A stretch of 64,000 nt of DNA from Thermothelomyces thermophilus ATCC 42464 (taxonomy: Eukaryota; Ascomycota; Sordariomycetes; Sordariales; Chaetomiaceae), in NCBI RefSeq assembly GCF_000226095.1, contig NC_016473.1, forward strand, positions 4,216,001 through 4,280,000, read 5' to 3'. Under the pieces are notes generated by a model. It was not told where the DNA came from and did no database searches. It saw nothing but the letters and a program-made list of their open reading frames with translations. Made by a program: the position numbers and the translations under genes. Position 1 is the stretch's first letter, and the number at the start of each line of letters is the position of its first letter. Shown one piece after another: positions 55,445 to 64,000 of this stretch.

Positions 55445-58232
55445 ATGACTTCTGCGACAGCGACATCCGCCGGAGGCGCATCCCGGCCTCTGGCGTTACC
55501 CGGTAAGAACCAAACACGTTACTTCTGCGCGGGCTGCGTGCTCTGGAGTCTTAGCTTGCATCGCGCATTGTAATGCGCATCGCTTGCGCATGCATCCGAA
55601 CGAGCACAGTGCTTACCTCTGCATGCATCCCCAGGTAATTCGAGTCCCCTGAGATACGCCAACGCCCAAGATGTCCCGAGCTTCCCATCTCCTGGGTTGA
55701 AACCGGGCGGCGCTGCGGCGAGCGCTGCAGCAGCTTTGGGATGGGCGAATACGGCTGCTTCGGCGGGCTCGCCTGGGGAAGTCCCGTCTGCGACGCCCAT
55801 GTCGCCAGATGCTCTCCTCGCTGCTGGCTGGGCACAGCGACACCCACAACGGTCATCCCTTTCACCTCCATCCCGTTCGTCCCCCTGGGTATCGACGGCC
55901 GCAACCCTAGCTTTCAGGGCAGCCAAGACACCACCTCCGACCTATGAGTTTCTGGATTTGTCCAGGCGGAACTCGATGCACGCGGCAAAGGGAGCGATGG
56001 GTGCACGGCCAAGGTCAAGGTCCTCGCCCCAGACAGCAAGGGAAAAGACCCCGAAGGACCAGTACGGTACTGGAGCATATGCACTAAGCGCCGCGACCAC
56101 TGTTCAACGATCGTCAACGGGCGCAAACCCCCTCTCGACCGGCGAAGCGGGCGCCGTGCCTTATACCACATTGGACAGGAACATGTTCACTTCGAACCCC
56201 CCCGTAAAGCCAGAGGTTGACGAGAAGAACCGTGCCGATGTCCTGCATGCTTCCGCGCTCGCCATGGCCAAGAAGATGTACAATCAGCAGCAAAATATGT
56301 TTGACAGTTCCACAACGGCGCACGCCCGGTCCTCATCGTACCCCCGCCTTGGAGATGCGCGGAACCAGGAACAGCCCTCGACGGCGTCCAACACGCTGCA
56401 GGAGGCAGCCAACACGCTGCAGGAGGCAGCATACCGGCTCGCCCAGGAGCGCCTGGCCAAGCTCCAGGAAGAGCACAACAAGCAGCGGGGTCTCCAAGAA
56501 TACTACGGATCAGGGACACCGCAGCGGGCGCGGTTCGGGTCCGTCAAGAGCAAGATGACCCGGCGGCGCTCCTCGAGCGACGGAGACCTGCTGGACGACA
56601 AGCGGCGGTCGGGGCAGATCCGCAAGCAAATGTCGCTCCTGAACAACAAGTTGACCGAGGTGGACGAGGAGAAGAGAACCCGGGATCGCGACGCGCTCCT
56701 CGCAGCTGCGCAACGGAATGTCAAGGCCCAGATGCAACAGATGGACGAGAAGGTGCAATCCGACACCGGCCGTGTACCCCAGGTCACCATGGACGACTGG
56801 GGGAGGAAAGCGGATGTGGCTGCCCAAGCGAGACTTGCCGCTCTCAGCCATAACAACGACGGAAAAGTCGACATCGGCGGCGGCAAGTTCGTGGATAAGT
56901 CGGAAGTGGATAAGGTCGCTGCTGAAAAAGTGCAGCCTCTGCTGAATGAGATCAACGAGAGGGCCGAGATGGAGGCTGCGCGGATACAAGAGGAGAAGCT
57001 GGAAGAGGAAAGGCGTAAGGAGAAGATGGAGACGGAAAAGATGAGGGAGAGGGAGATTCAGGAGATTCACAAGAAGCTCAGGGGTGAGTGTTCCGAGCCA
57101 GTGAGCGCCGGGAACCATGCTGAACCATGCTTTAGACCAGCAAAGGGCAGACGAGAAAGCGAGGAAGGCGGAGATCAAACGGCAGGAGAAGGCTCACAGG
57201 GCTGAGGTGAAAGCGGTCAAGGTCGACCAGAAGCACGCCGCCCCGGAGCCCAAGCAAAATGAGGCTATGCCCGTTGCGTCTGAAAGGACGGGAACGGACA
57301 ATCATGATCGGCCCCTTGCAGAGGGTGGAAACAAACGATTGTCCACGGTCGGTCGCGTCCGCACCCTATCCATCAACTTTGGCAAACGCCACCCGAGGCG
57401 CAAGGCATCCGCCGAAAAACCGATCAGCGCAGATGACCACCCGAGCTCGCCCACCCAGAAAGTCCGCCTCTGGCTCCTCTCCCGCTTCCCAAAGTCTCGA
57501 GCGAGGACGGCCAGCACAGACGCGCCCGATGACCGGGAATCCAGCGATAGCAAGAGGAGCTTCATCGGCGGCGTCGCTCTCGCCCGCCTGCAGGAAAGCA
57601 ATTCCTCCGATGCGGCGATCGGCCACAAGGGAAAGGGCAAGGAGATCGACACGGGAACGGTGCGCCCGGACTCGAGCCTGCGCGAGATCGCCATGGCGGG
57701 CCGTGCCGCCGGGAGCAGCAGCAGCCAACCCCAGCCGCCCGCGCCTGACGAGCCGGGCGAGGCCAGCGGCACTACTGCTACCACTACTACTACCATTCCT
57801 CCTGCCGCCGCCGCCCCTGCTGGCCGTGATACTACCCTCCTCGCCATCCCGTCACCACCACCACGCCCGGACGACCGTTCGCCGCCGAGACAACAACAAC
57901 AACAACAACAACGCCCCGTCTCGAGCGTCTCGCAGGTCTCGCAGGCCAGCATCCCCGCCTCGGACGTCACGTTCACGCGGCGGCGCTCCGTCAGCATCCT
58001 GAGCAGCGGCGTGACGGCCTCCAGCACGGCCAGCAGCGGCGACACCGAGTTTGTCGAGGCGCGGAGCGAGCCCGAGGCGAGCGGCGGGTCGCTGGCCAGC
58101 TCGTCGACGCCCGCCGGGCGGAGGCTCCTCGGGAGCGGCGGCGGCGGTGGTGGTGGTGGTGGTGGTGGGGCCGCGACGTTGACGGGGAGGGCGAGCCCGT
58201 TCAGGGAATCGAGGTTCTCCGAGATCTTGTGA
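55445..58232 (+). CDS. EIS1: Eisosome protein Eis1
   Basis: Three exons (55445..55502, 55635..57083, 57136..58232) close in frame to 867 residues. The N-terminus NAQDVPSFPSPGLKPGGAAA and the repeated AAA/WAN/S blocks match fungal Eis1. The core, MAKKMYNQQQNMFD to MDEKVQSDTGRVP, is helical and conserved, with KFVDKSEVDKVAAEKVQPLL and a strongly charged coiled coil. The C-terminus is disordered with Ser/Arg blocks, a Gln run and a Gly run. Eis1 marks membrane compartments of Can1 (eisosomes) under the plasma membrane and interacts with Pil1/Lsp1. No catalytic activity is known. Confidence 0.88.
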
Positions 58233-59112
58233 AGCTTTTTTTTTTTGTGAGCGAGTTTTGGGAGGATGATTCGACGATCTAGTCTAGGCTTGCACTTTGT
58301 ACTCCGTGCACGTATGTTACGGTATGTATGTACGGACTACATGGACATGTAACACGGGGCGAATGTCGTGACGGGACCGGGTCAGGGATATATCTAAGGC
58401 ATGGGCATGCAAGGGAAAGAAGTTGGAAATGTGCGGGTAGCGTTGCATTACCTTTTTCTGGTCAGTTTGGTTTTTTTTCTTCTGTTTGTTATAAGCTTCC
58501 CCGTGGCTTTTCTTTGGTTCTTTTTGGGGGGTGGGAAGGACGGCAATGTCTCGGTTGGGAAGGTGGCATGTTCTGCATTTTCAGGGAGGAGGAGTTCGTG
58601 GCCATGAGAGGCAGCTTCTGTCTTACTACTTGGGGTATGCTCATGAATCGGGATAAGACGGTGACGGCTCGCTGTGTCGGCGCAAACGCCCCGGTCTATC
58701 ACCTCACATGGAAGTCCACATGGTTGAGATCTAATGCACGTGGCGAGGAACGGATGGAGCTGCTCTTGAGATTTGGAAACCACATGTCTTGTTCGCTGGC
58801 TGGTAAGTATGTGTGGAACTTAGATCTTCACGATTTAACATAATATAGGACGAAAGTAGACTCGCAAACAGCCCGTCTAAGACCTCTACAAAAAGTGAAG
58901 GGGAAAAAAGAAAAATACCCGCTTTTACTTTCCAACGCCAACCGCTCTGCCAAATGACCGTTCCAACCGCTTCCTAGGTATCTTAATATAACTACGCGGT
59001 GCAGATGCAGGTGCCAACCGTATGATATCCCGATGCGAAGCAACTTTGTCAATACACCTTCCTAAGCCCTCCCCTCCGGCGACCTCTTTTTTTTAGCACG
59101 GAAAACCCGAAC
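58233..59112. other. Convergent 3' spacer of EIS1 and the SFK1-family gene
   Basis: A GTATGTATGTACGGACTAC palindrome-rich stretch lies at 58297..58340. No gene is supported. Confidence 0.45.
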
Positions 59113-59648
59113 CTAAAAGTTCCTCGCCATGACTCGGCTCCGGGACCCGGACCTGCGGCCGTGCGCGGCCCTCGACGCCTCGAAGGAGGCGGTGGGCGCC
59201 GTGCCCAGGGTGCCCTCGCTGGCGCACATCTCCATGTCGCTCGAGGCGTCGTAGCGCGACGAGCCGGCCTGCGGGGGGTGCGCGAGCGCGGGCTCCCTGC
59301 CGCGGGTGAGGCGCATCTGGAGCGCCTTGCCGTGGCCGTTCCGGGCGGTGATCTCATCCAGCTGCTGCTGCTGCTGCTGCTGCTGCTTGGTCTTGGCGGC
59401 CGGATAGAGGTCGACGTAGAAGGAGAAGATGTAGGCGGCGAAGACGAAGGCGATGATCCACTCGAGCACGGCGGCCGAGTTGTAGTGGCCGGTCCGGGAG
59501 AGGGCGATGAAGGCGACGGCGAGGACGACCTCGACGACGATGAAGACGAGCTTGATGTAGAAGGAGAGGCGGAGGATGCGGGTCTCGCGGTGGGCTTTTT
59601 TTTTTTGTTCTGTTTTAGCTGACCTGGGTTCTGGGCTCTTGTGTGTGT

Positions 59649-59679
<31 letters not shown>

Positions 59680-60294
59680 GGGAGGGGGAGGGGGTACAAG
59701 AGGAAAATGAAAGAGGAAGAAAAAGAGACTCACTCCTTCCGAGGTGCCAGTACTCCCAGCAGATGAAAATGGCCGACAGGACGTATCCAACGATAAACAA
59801 GAAGAGAAAAATGTCGTGCAGGGTCGGATGGCGGGCAGTGTCGAAGATGCTCAACAGAATCAAGCCGGCGGTGCCGACGATGGCAAAGACGATGGTCAGG
59901 CCCGACAGCACCTTCTCACGGGTCCTGGTGTTGGGGGCCAGGCGGCCCCTATGGCGCAGCCAGCGGTCTGCGGCAAAGGAGAGGTCGAGCAGGACGGTGG
60001 TGAGGACGCAGCCGACGATGAAGAGCGGCTTGAGGTCGGAGGCACCCACATCGCTGATGTAGGCGATGGTCTGGGCGGGCTCCATGGAGGAATAGTGAAC
60101 CCTGTGCTCGTGGACGATCCAGTAGAGGAGGAGGGCGAGGAGGGTAGCCAGCCAGACGATGCCGCCGAGGATGGGGGTCACCTGAAGCGCGAGGTTAGTG
60201 ATGGGTGTGAATTGGCTTTCCCGGGAAGGGAAGGGAAGGGAAGGAAAGGAAAGGAAAGGAAAGAGAGACTCACCCAATACGATAGGCGGACCAT
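59113..60294 (-). CDS. SFK1/FRAG1/DRAM-family membrane protein
   Basis: Three exons (60294..60274, 60181..59734, 59594..59113) close in frame to 316 residues. The core has about six membrane helices: SYWVTPILGGIVWLATLLA, LFIVGCVLTTVLLDLSFA, VLSGLTIVFAIVGTAGLILL and LRLSFYIKLVFIVVEVVLAV among them, plus HDIFLFLFIVGYVLSAIFIC. The C-terminal tail holds a poly-Gln run and a Ser/Arg-rich segment. Yeast Sfk1 helps localise the PI4-kinase Stt4 and retains ergosterol at the plasma membrane. Intron 2 allows two acceptors 12 nt apart; the second, after an AAAAG, fits the family length better. Exon 1 is 21 nt. Confidence 0.85.
59641..59694. repeat. (GT)n followed by a G tract in the SFK1-family intron
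   Basis: Eleven GT units are followed by twenty Gs and two G-rich runs. On the coding (minus) strand this reads as C and AC runs inside intron 2. Confidence 0.9.
60222..60262. repeat. GGGAA/GGAAA purine tract in the SFK1-family intron 1
   Basis: Eight or so pentamers of GGGAA and GGAAA type lie between the first two exons; on the minus strand they form the pyrimidine tract. Confidence 0.85.
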
Positions 60295-62078
60295 GTTGAG
60301 GGCTTGCGAGTGAGATGATGGTCGAGCACGCGAACGTGTTAAGGCAATGTTGTAGTACTATAGTCGTGGGACTGGTAGAGCATCTATGCCAAGGCAGATA
60401 GCTACTGTGGAGTGAGATATCCGTCAATGGGCTGGAAAAACCGAGATTCAAGCGAACGATGGTTGTCGGTGCCGCAACTGGAAGGAAGAAGCGGTGTTGG
60501 CTGGCTGGCTGAGACACGGGGCCTTAGGCCACGACCCGAGGAATCTCTCAGGAAGCTGTGCCGCTTAGAAAGGTCTGAGATGCAGTGGGTTGTCAAATTG
60601 AGGAGAGAGAAAAAAGGAAAAAAGAGAAGAAAAAAGAGAAAAAAAAGAAAAAAAAAAAGAGAGAAAAGGAGCAAAAGTAAAGCTGCGTCTGCTCTATAGA
60701 TAACCGGGCCAAAAAAAGAGATGATCAAAAGCCACAGAGTAGTTAGTAGTTATCCGTACGCACATACATGCGTATCTAATTAGCACACACCCTTAACTTA
60801 AGTCCCAGCCAAGGAAGGCTCTCTCTCTGCTAAGCCTTCTGCTCCCGCGCGTCCACGACTTGGTCGCACCCAAGGAGGAGCTTGGACGAACGTTTGGTGA
60901 CATTTGATCCCGGGCCGTTCGGATAGGGTATGGCACTGCCGCGAGACCTGACGTCACCCCGATCCTGACGTCCGTCGCGCAGCATTGGATGGGCATGGCC
61001 GGTGGGTTTATAAACCTGGTACGGAGTATTATTATAAGTTTGGGGCTTGGCGCCCGGCAGCCGAGCGGGCCCGACGGGCTCAATTCGGATGCTAACTCCG
61101 CTGGTCCCTGCGTGCTGTTCACATGGGATCAGGCGAGACTTTACTCAGTCCGGTACCCTGTCAGGCAACAAGGTGACGGTACTCAGATGAGCCGGGTGAC
61201 GACGAGAATGTGTGTCTACGACGATACGCGAGATCAGACCGTAGCTGCATTGCGGTTCTTAGGTCTTGCAGCGTTGAGAGCTGTTGTATCAGGTATCCAA
61301 GTCGAGCTGGGTCAGCTTTGCTTGTCACTGTTTTCTTGACGCTCCACGGGGCGTAGGTCGCCGTCGCAGGCAATTAATTACCTCTAACCTCGAACTTGTT
61401 GGCCGTTTTGTTCTCTCCCACTCTTCGTGGACTGACTGGTTCCTGACGGGAGCCCAGCCAGTTGAATGAAGCACCTCAGATCTGAATGATTATGCTCTGC
61501 TGTGTGGCCATTGCTGTGGATGTATGTATGTAATCCGAATAAATACCAGTGACAGAACCTCCAACATTGTTGCAACCCAAGTCCGATCAAGGCAACCTTA
61601 TCCATACGGTCCCACCCAACCGGGCCCTTCTGAAGCGGTAAGTGAGCGGGCAAGAGTACTGGTACCGCCCCGGAGATCAACGGGGTTAAGGTAGTCAACT
61701 AGCGCCTGTGCGGTTACAACGGAAACCAACCCCAGCCTTAGGTAGTTCCTGCACTGTACTGTATAGTACAGTACAGTACATTGGCTCCGCTCCGTTCCTT
61801 TAACGTCACTCAAACCACAAAAAGCGACCCATCAACTGTTTGTTAGTGTGCGACGGCAAATACAGCACGTCTTGTGAAATTCATTCCATCTTTTCATTCC
61901 TTTTTTTTTTTTTAGAAAAAAAACTATTTTAATTTGCCTTCAATTGAAACTAGGTACTAGAGAGTACTAGAGCCAACGAACAGGAGCCCCATCCCCCCCC
62001 TCCTCTCCTCCCCCCAACCAAAATACAACAGCGGAGCGACACCGCTAACCTGGCTGGCCTGGCCTGCAAAAGACAAAG
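60295..62078. other. Divergent spacer between the SFK1-family gene and KIN28
   Basis: An A-rich block (60600..60670) and palindromes (61017..61030 and 61750..61781) occur. No gene is supported. Confidence 0.45.
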
Positions 62079-63176
62079 ATGGCGATCACCACCATGACGC
62101 TCGACCCGATCGAGCAGCTCAACGAGGAGGAGAAGCGCAAGTACATCAAGGGCAAGAAGCTGGGTGAGGGAACGTACGCCAACGTGTACCTGGGCCACTC
62201 GCGGCAGGACCCGTCGCTGCGGGTGGCCATCAAGAAGATCAAGGTGCAGCAGCAGTACCGGGACGGCATGGCGCCCGACGCCGTGCGCGAGCTCAAGTAC
62301 CTGCGGGAGCTGCGCCACCCCAACATCATCTCGCTCCTGTCCGTCTTCAGCTCCAAGGACCAGAACCTCAACCTGGTGCTCGAGTACCTCCCGCTCGGCG
62401 ACCTCGAGATGCTGATCCGCGACGTCGACCACGTCCGCTACGGCGCCGGCGACATCAAGGCCTGGATGGGCATGCTGACCCGCGCCGTCTGGTTCTGCCA
62501 CGACAACTACGTCCTCCACCGCGACATCAAGCCCAACAACCTGCTCATCGCCGCCGACGGCGAGGTCAAGCTGGCCGACTTCGGCCTCGCCCGCAGCTTC
62601 GCCGACCCGGGCCGCCGCATGACCGCCAACGTCATCACCCGCTGGTACCGGCCGCCGGAGCTGCTCTTCGGCGCCCGCCACTACGGCGGCGCCGTCGACA
62701 TCTGGTCCGTCGGCATGGTCTTCGCCGAGCTCATCATCCGCGCCCCCTTCCTGGCCGGCAACACCGAGGTCGAGCAGATCGCGCTCATCTGCAAGCACGT
62801 CGGCACCCCGACCGAGGAGAACTGGCCGGGCGTCACCCAGCTGCGCGAGTACACCGTCCCGACCGAGGTCGTCCCCGTCTGGGGCAAGGACGCCTACATG
62901 GGCCGCTTCGGCGCCGTCGGGGCCGAGGGCGTCGACCTCCTCGTCCGCACCCTCGCCCTCGACCCCAAGAGGCGCATCACCGCCCGCGAGATGCTCGAGC
63001 ACAAGTGGTGGCGCACCGATCCCAAGCCCACCCGCAAGGAAGACCTGCCCCGCAAGTCCGGCGGCGAGGAGAAGATGGGCGCCGACCTCAAGAGGCGCAA
63101 CGGCATCCTCGACGACGAGACCAACTCGAGGGGGGCAAAAGTGGCGCGGAGGCTGGATTTTGGACAGGGCAAGTAA
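62079..63176 (+). CDS. KIN28: TFIIH-associated cyclin-dependent kinase Kin28/CDK7
   Basis: A single exon encodes 365 residues. The kinase motifs are complete: glycine loop GEGTYANVY (29-37), Lys52 in VAIKKIK, a PSTAIRE-type helix with VRELK (69-73), HRDIKPNNLL (147-156) and DFG (167-169). The activation segment RSFADPGRRMTANVITRWYR carries the T-loop threonine T182, and the spacing is that of Kin28/CDK7 rather than of CDK1. The C-terminus KVARRLDFG resembles the CDK7 tail. Kin28 with cyclin Ccl1 and Tfb3 phosphorylates the Pol II C-terminal domain at initiation. The GC3 bias is very strong. Confidence 0.93.
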   Translation: MAITTMTLDPIEQLNEEEKRKYIKGKKLGEGTYANVYLGHSRQDPSLRVAIKKIKVQQQYRDGMAPDAVRELKYLRELRHPNIISLLSVFSSKDQNLNLVLEYLPLGDLEMLIRDVDHVRYGAGDIKAWMGMLTRAVWFCHDNYVLHRDIKPNNLLIAADGEVKLADFGLARSFADPGRRMTANVITRWYRPPELLFGARHYGGAVDIWSVGMVFAELIIRAPFLAGNTEVEQIALICKHVGTPTEENWPGVTQLREYTVPTEVVPVWGKDAYMGRFGAVGAEGVDLLVRTLALDPKRRITAREMLEHKWWRTDPKPTRKEDLPRKSGGEEKMGADLKRRNGILDDETNSRGAKVARRLDFGQGK

Positions 63177-63220
63177 AAAACAAAAAAAAAAAAAAAAAAA
63201 AAAAAAAGGGAACTAGGTCC

Positions 63221-63251
<31 letters not shown>

Positions 63252-63700
63252 CCGATTCGACTCCATTTGACGGGCGTTGTTGGTTGGAGGGGGGTGGTGG
63301 GCTTGGTGCAATAATAAATGCGGCGCACTGGGTGGGAAAGAAAGGAGACTGGAAGAAAACAGAGCGAATCAATTTTATTCACCGGGAAGTACATAGGGAT
63401 GGGTACTGGAATTATGTTCTGGGAAGACGATTTTTTATTTTTATTTTTATTTATTTTTTTTTTACCCTTGCTATTATCATTATTCCCGGTTATTCGGACC
63501 ACCCAGAGAAGAGTAGTAGGGCTCATCATGATCTAGTTCAAGACAAATTTTCTCCCCCCTTTGTTTGTGCTGTAGCCTTGTTTCCCTCTTTCCCTCGTGC
63601 CCAAACCAACTTGGCTATATATAATTGTATATACGGAGTTCGTTGGTGCCTTCACCTCTCATATCCCTCAAAATGCATTCCACCTCCCCGCCGTTGGAAC
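63177..63700. other. Convergent 3' spacer of KIN28 and SEC10
   Basis: A poly-A tract (63183..63207) and a (CT)n tract (63225..63251) lie just after KIN28. A T-rich stretch is found near 63430..63462. No gene is supported. Confidence 0.45.
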
Positions 63701-64000
63701 CTACATCAGACAGCATTCCAGACCATACATGGCCCGCTCGACATCCTTTCTGACCTGGTACCAGTCCGCCCTCCTCTCGGCGTATTCGTAGACCTCCTCG
63801 GCCCTGAAGATGCCGCCGAAGCGATCGCCGTCGGCAATGATGGTCGCCATCTCCTTGGCGTGCCTGGCGTCGATGAGGTAGATCTGGCTCAGCTCCCGCA
63901 GCGCCCGGAAGTAGGCCAGCAGGTCCTGGTTCTTGAGCGTCCGGATGTACTCAAAGTAGAGGTTCATGTCGGCGATCAGCTTGACGGCGCCCTCGGTGCT
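63701..64000 (-). CDS. SEC10: C-terminus of exocyst subunit Sec10, running off the window
   Basis: The last 99 codons of a minus-strand gene remain open to the window edge. They include NLYFEYIRTLKNQDLLAYFR, ALRELSQIYLI and EEVYEYAERRADWYQVRKDV, ending ERAMYGLECCLM, matching the C-terminal helices of Sec10. Exocyst tethers secretory vesicles to the plasma membrane. The start lies outside this window. Confidence 0.85.
   Translation of the reverse strand, partial: STEGAVKLIADMNLYFEYIRTLKNQDLLAYFRALRELSQIYLIDARHAKEMATIIADGDRFGGIFRAEEVYEYAERRADWYQVRKDVERAMYGLECCLM

Noticed and set aside
59161-59622. A 153-codon plus-strand frame
   Set aside because: It mirrors the last exon of the SFK1-family gene on the other strand.
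61950-63002. A 350-codon minus-strand frame
   Set aside because: It is the antisense of KIN28, whose GC-rich third positions keep the opposite strand open.

Overview
The window looks like a chromosomal segment of a filamentous ascomycete, most likely a Sordariomycete and probably Sordariales. The evidence is GC-rich coding sequence, many short introns with GTNNGT donors and CTGAC/CTAAC-type branch points, long serine-rich or glutamine-rich disordered tails, fungal-specific families (EIS1, VHC1, SFK1), and one AT-rich DNA-transposon relic that looks damaged by repeat-induced point mutation (RIP). The species cannot be fixed from the sequence alone. Exon models were built by eye from translation, splice signals and reading-phase arithmetic. 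Every multi-exon model listed closes in frame.

Layout: 1-0.5 kb, 3' end of a possible lectin-like gene; 1.6-3.65 kb, a pogo/Fot1-type transposon with 43-bp inverted repeats and a TA target duplication; 4.9-6.0 kb, a Ser/Thr-rich GPI-anchored surface protein; 6.8-10.7 kb, a FAM32A-like protein, a small hypothetical protein and a CobW-type GTPase; 11-17.6 kb (minus strand), a Cys-rich/poly-Glu protein and the five-exon vacuolar cation-chloride cotransporter VHC1; 18.8-21.1 kb, an AVT-type vacuolar amino-acid transporter; 22.3-25 kb, RPB11 (plus) and LSM5 (minus), converging; 25.5-29.7 kb, a DEDDy 3'-5' exonuclease and the ribosome-biogenesis WD protein YTM1; 30.1 kb, tRNA-Thr(CGU); 30.5-32.2 kb, the DNA polymerase delta small subunit; 32.5-34.6 kb, a protein with several SUMO-interaction-like motifs, an F-box-like segment and an in-frame stop; 37-41.7 kb, an L-serine/threonine dehydratase, a NAT9-type acetyltransferase and mitochondrial Met-tRNA synthetase; 44-46.9 kb, a large Arg/Ser-rich protein with a Cys-containing C-terminal domain; 47.8-49.5 kb, a secreted GH28 pectinase; 50.4-51.7 kb, an atypical kinase-like protein; 52.7-58.2 kb, ribosomal protein uL4 (RPL4) and eisosome protein EIS1; 59.1-60.3 kb, an SFK1/FRAG1-family membrane protein; 62.1-63.2 kb, the TFIIH kinase KIN28/CDK7; 63.7 kb to the edge, the 3' end of exocyst SEC10.

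Most genes are housekeeping and unrelated in pathway, as is usual for fungal chromosomes. Weak functional themes are RNA polymerase II and RNA processing (RPB11, LSM5, KIN28), translation (RPL4, YTM1, MSM1, tRNA-Thr), vacuole and plasma-membrane organisation (VHC1, AVT, EIS1, SFK1), and secreted or surface proteins (GPI protein, GH28). No dedicated gene cluster, CRISPR array or prophage-like system is visible. The observations most worth following are the stop-interrupted multi-SIM protein, the 17-nt first exon with a 662-nt intron in RPB11, a GC-AG intron in the NAT9 gene, a dispersed TACGGA/TCCGTA palindrome confined to spacers, and the altered catalytic motifs in the GH28 and kinase-like proteins.
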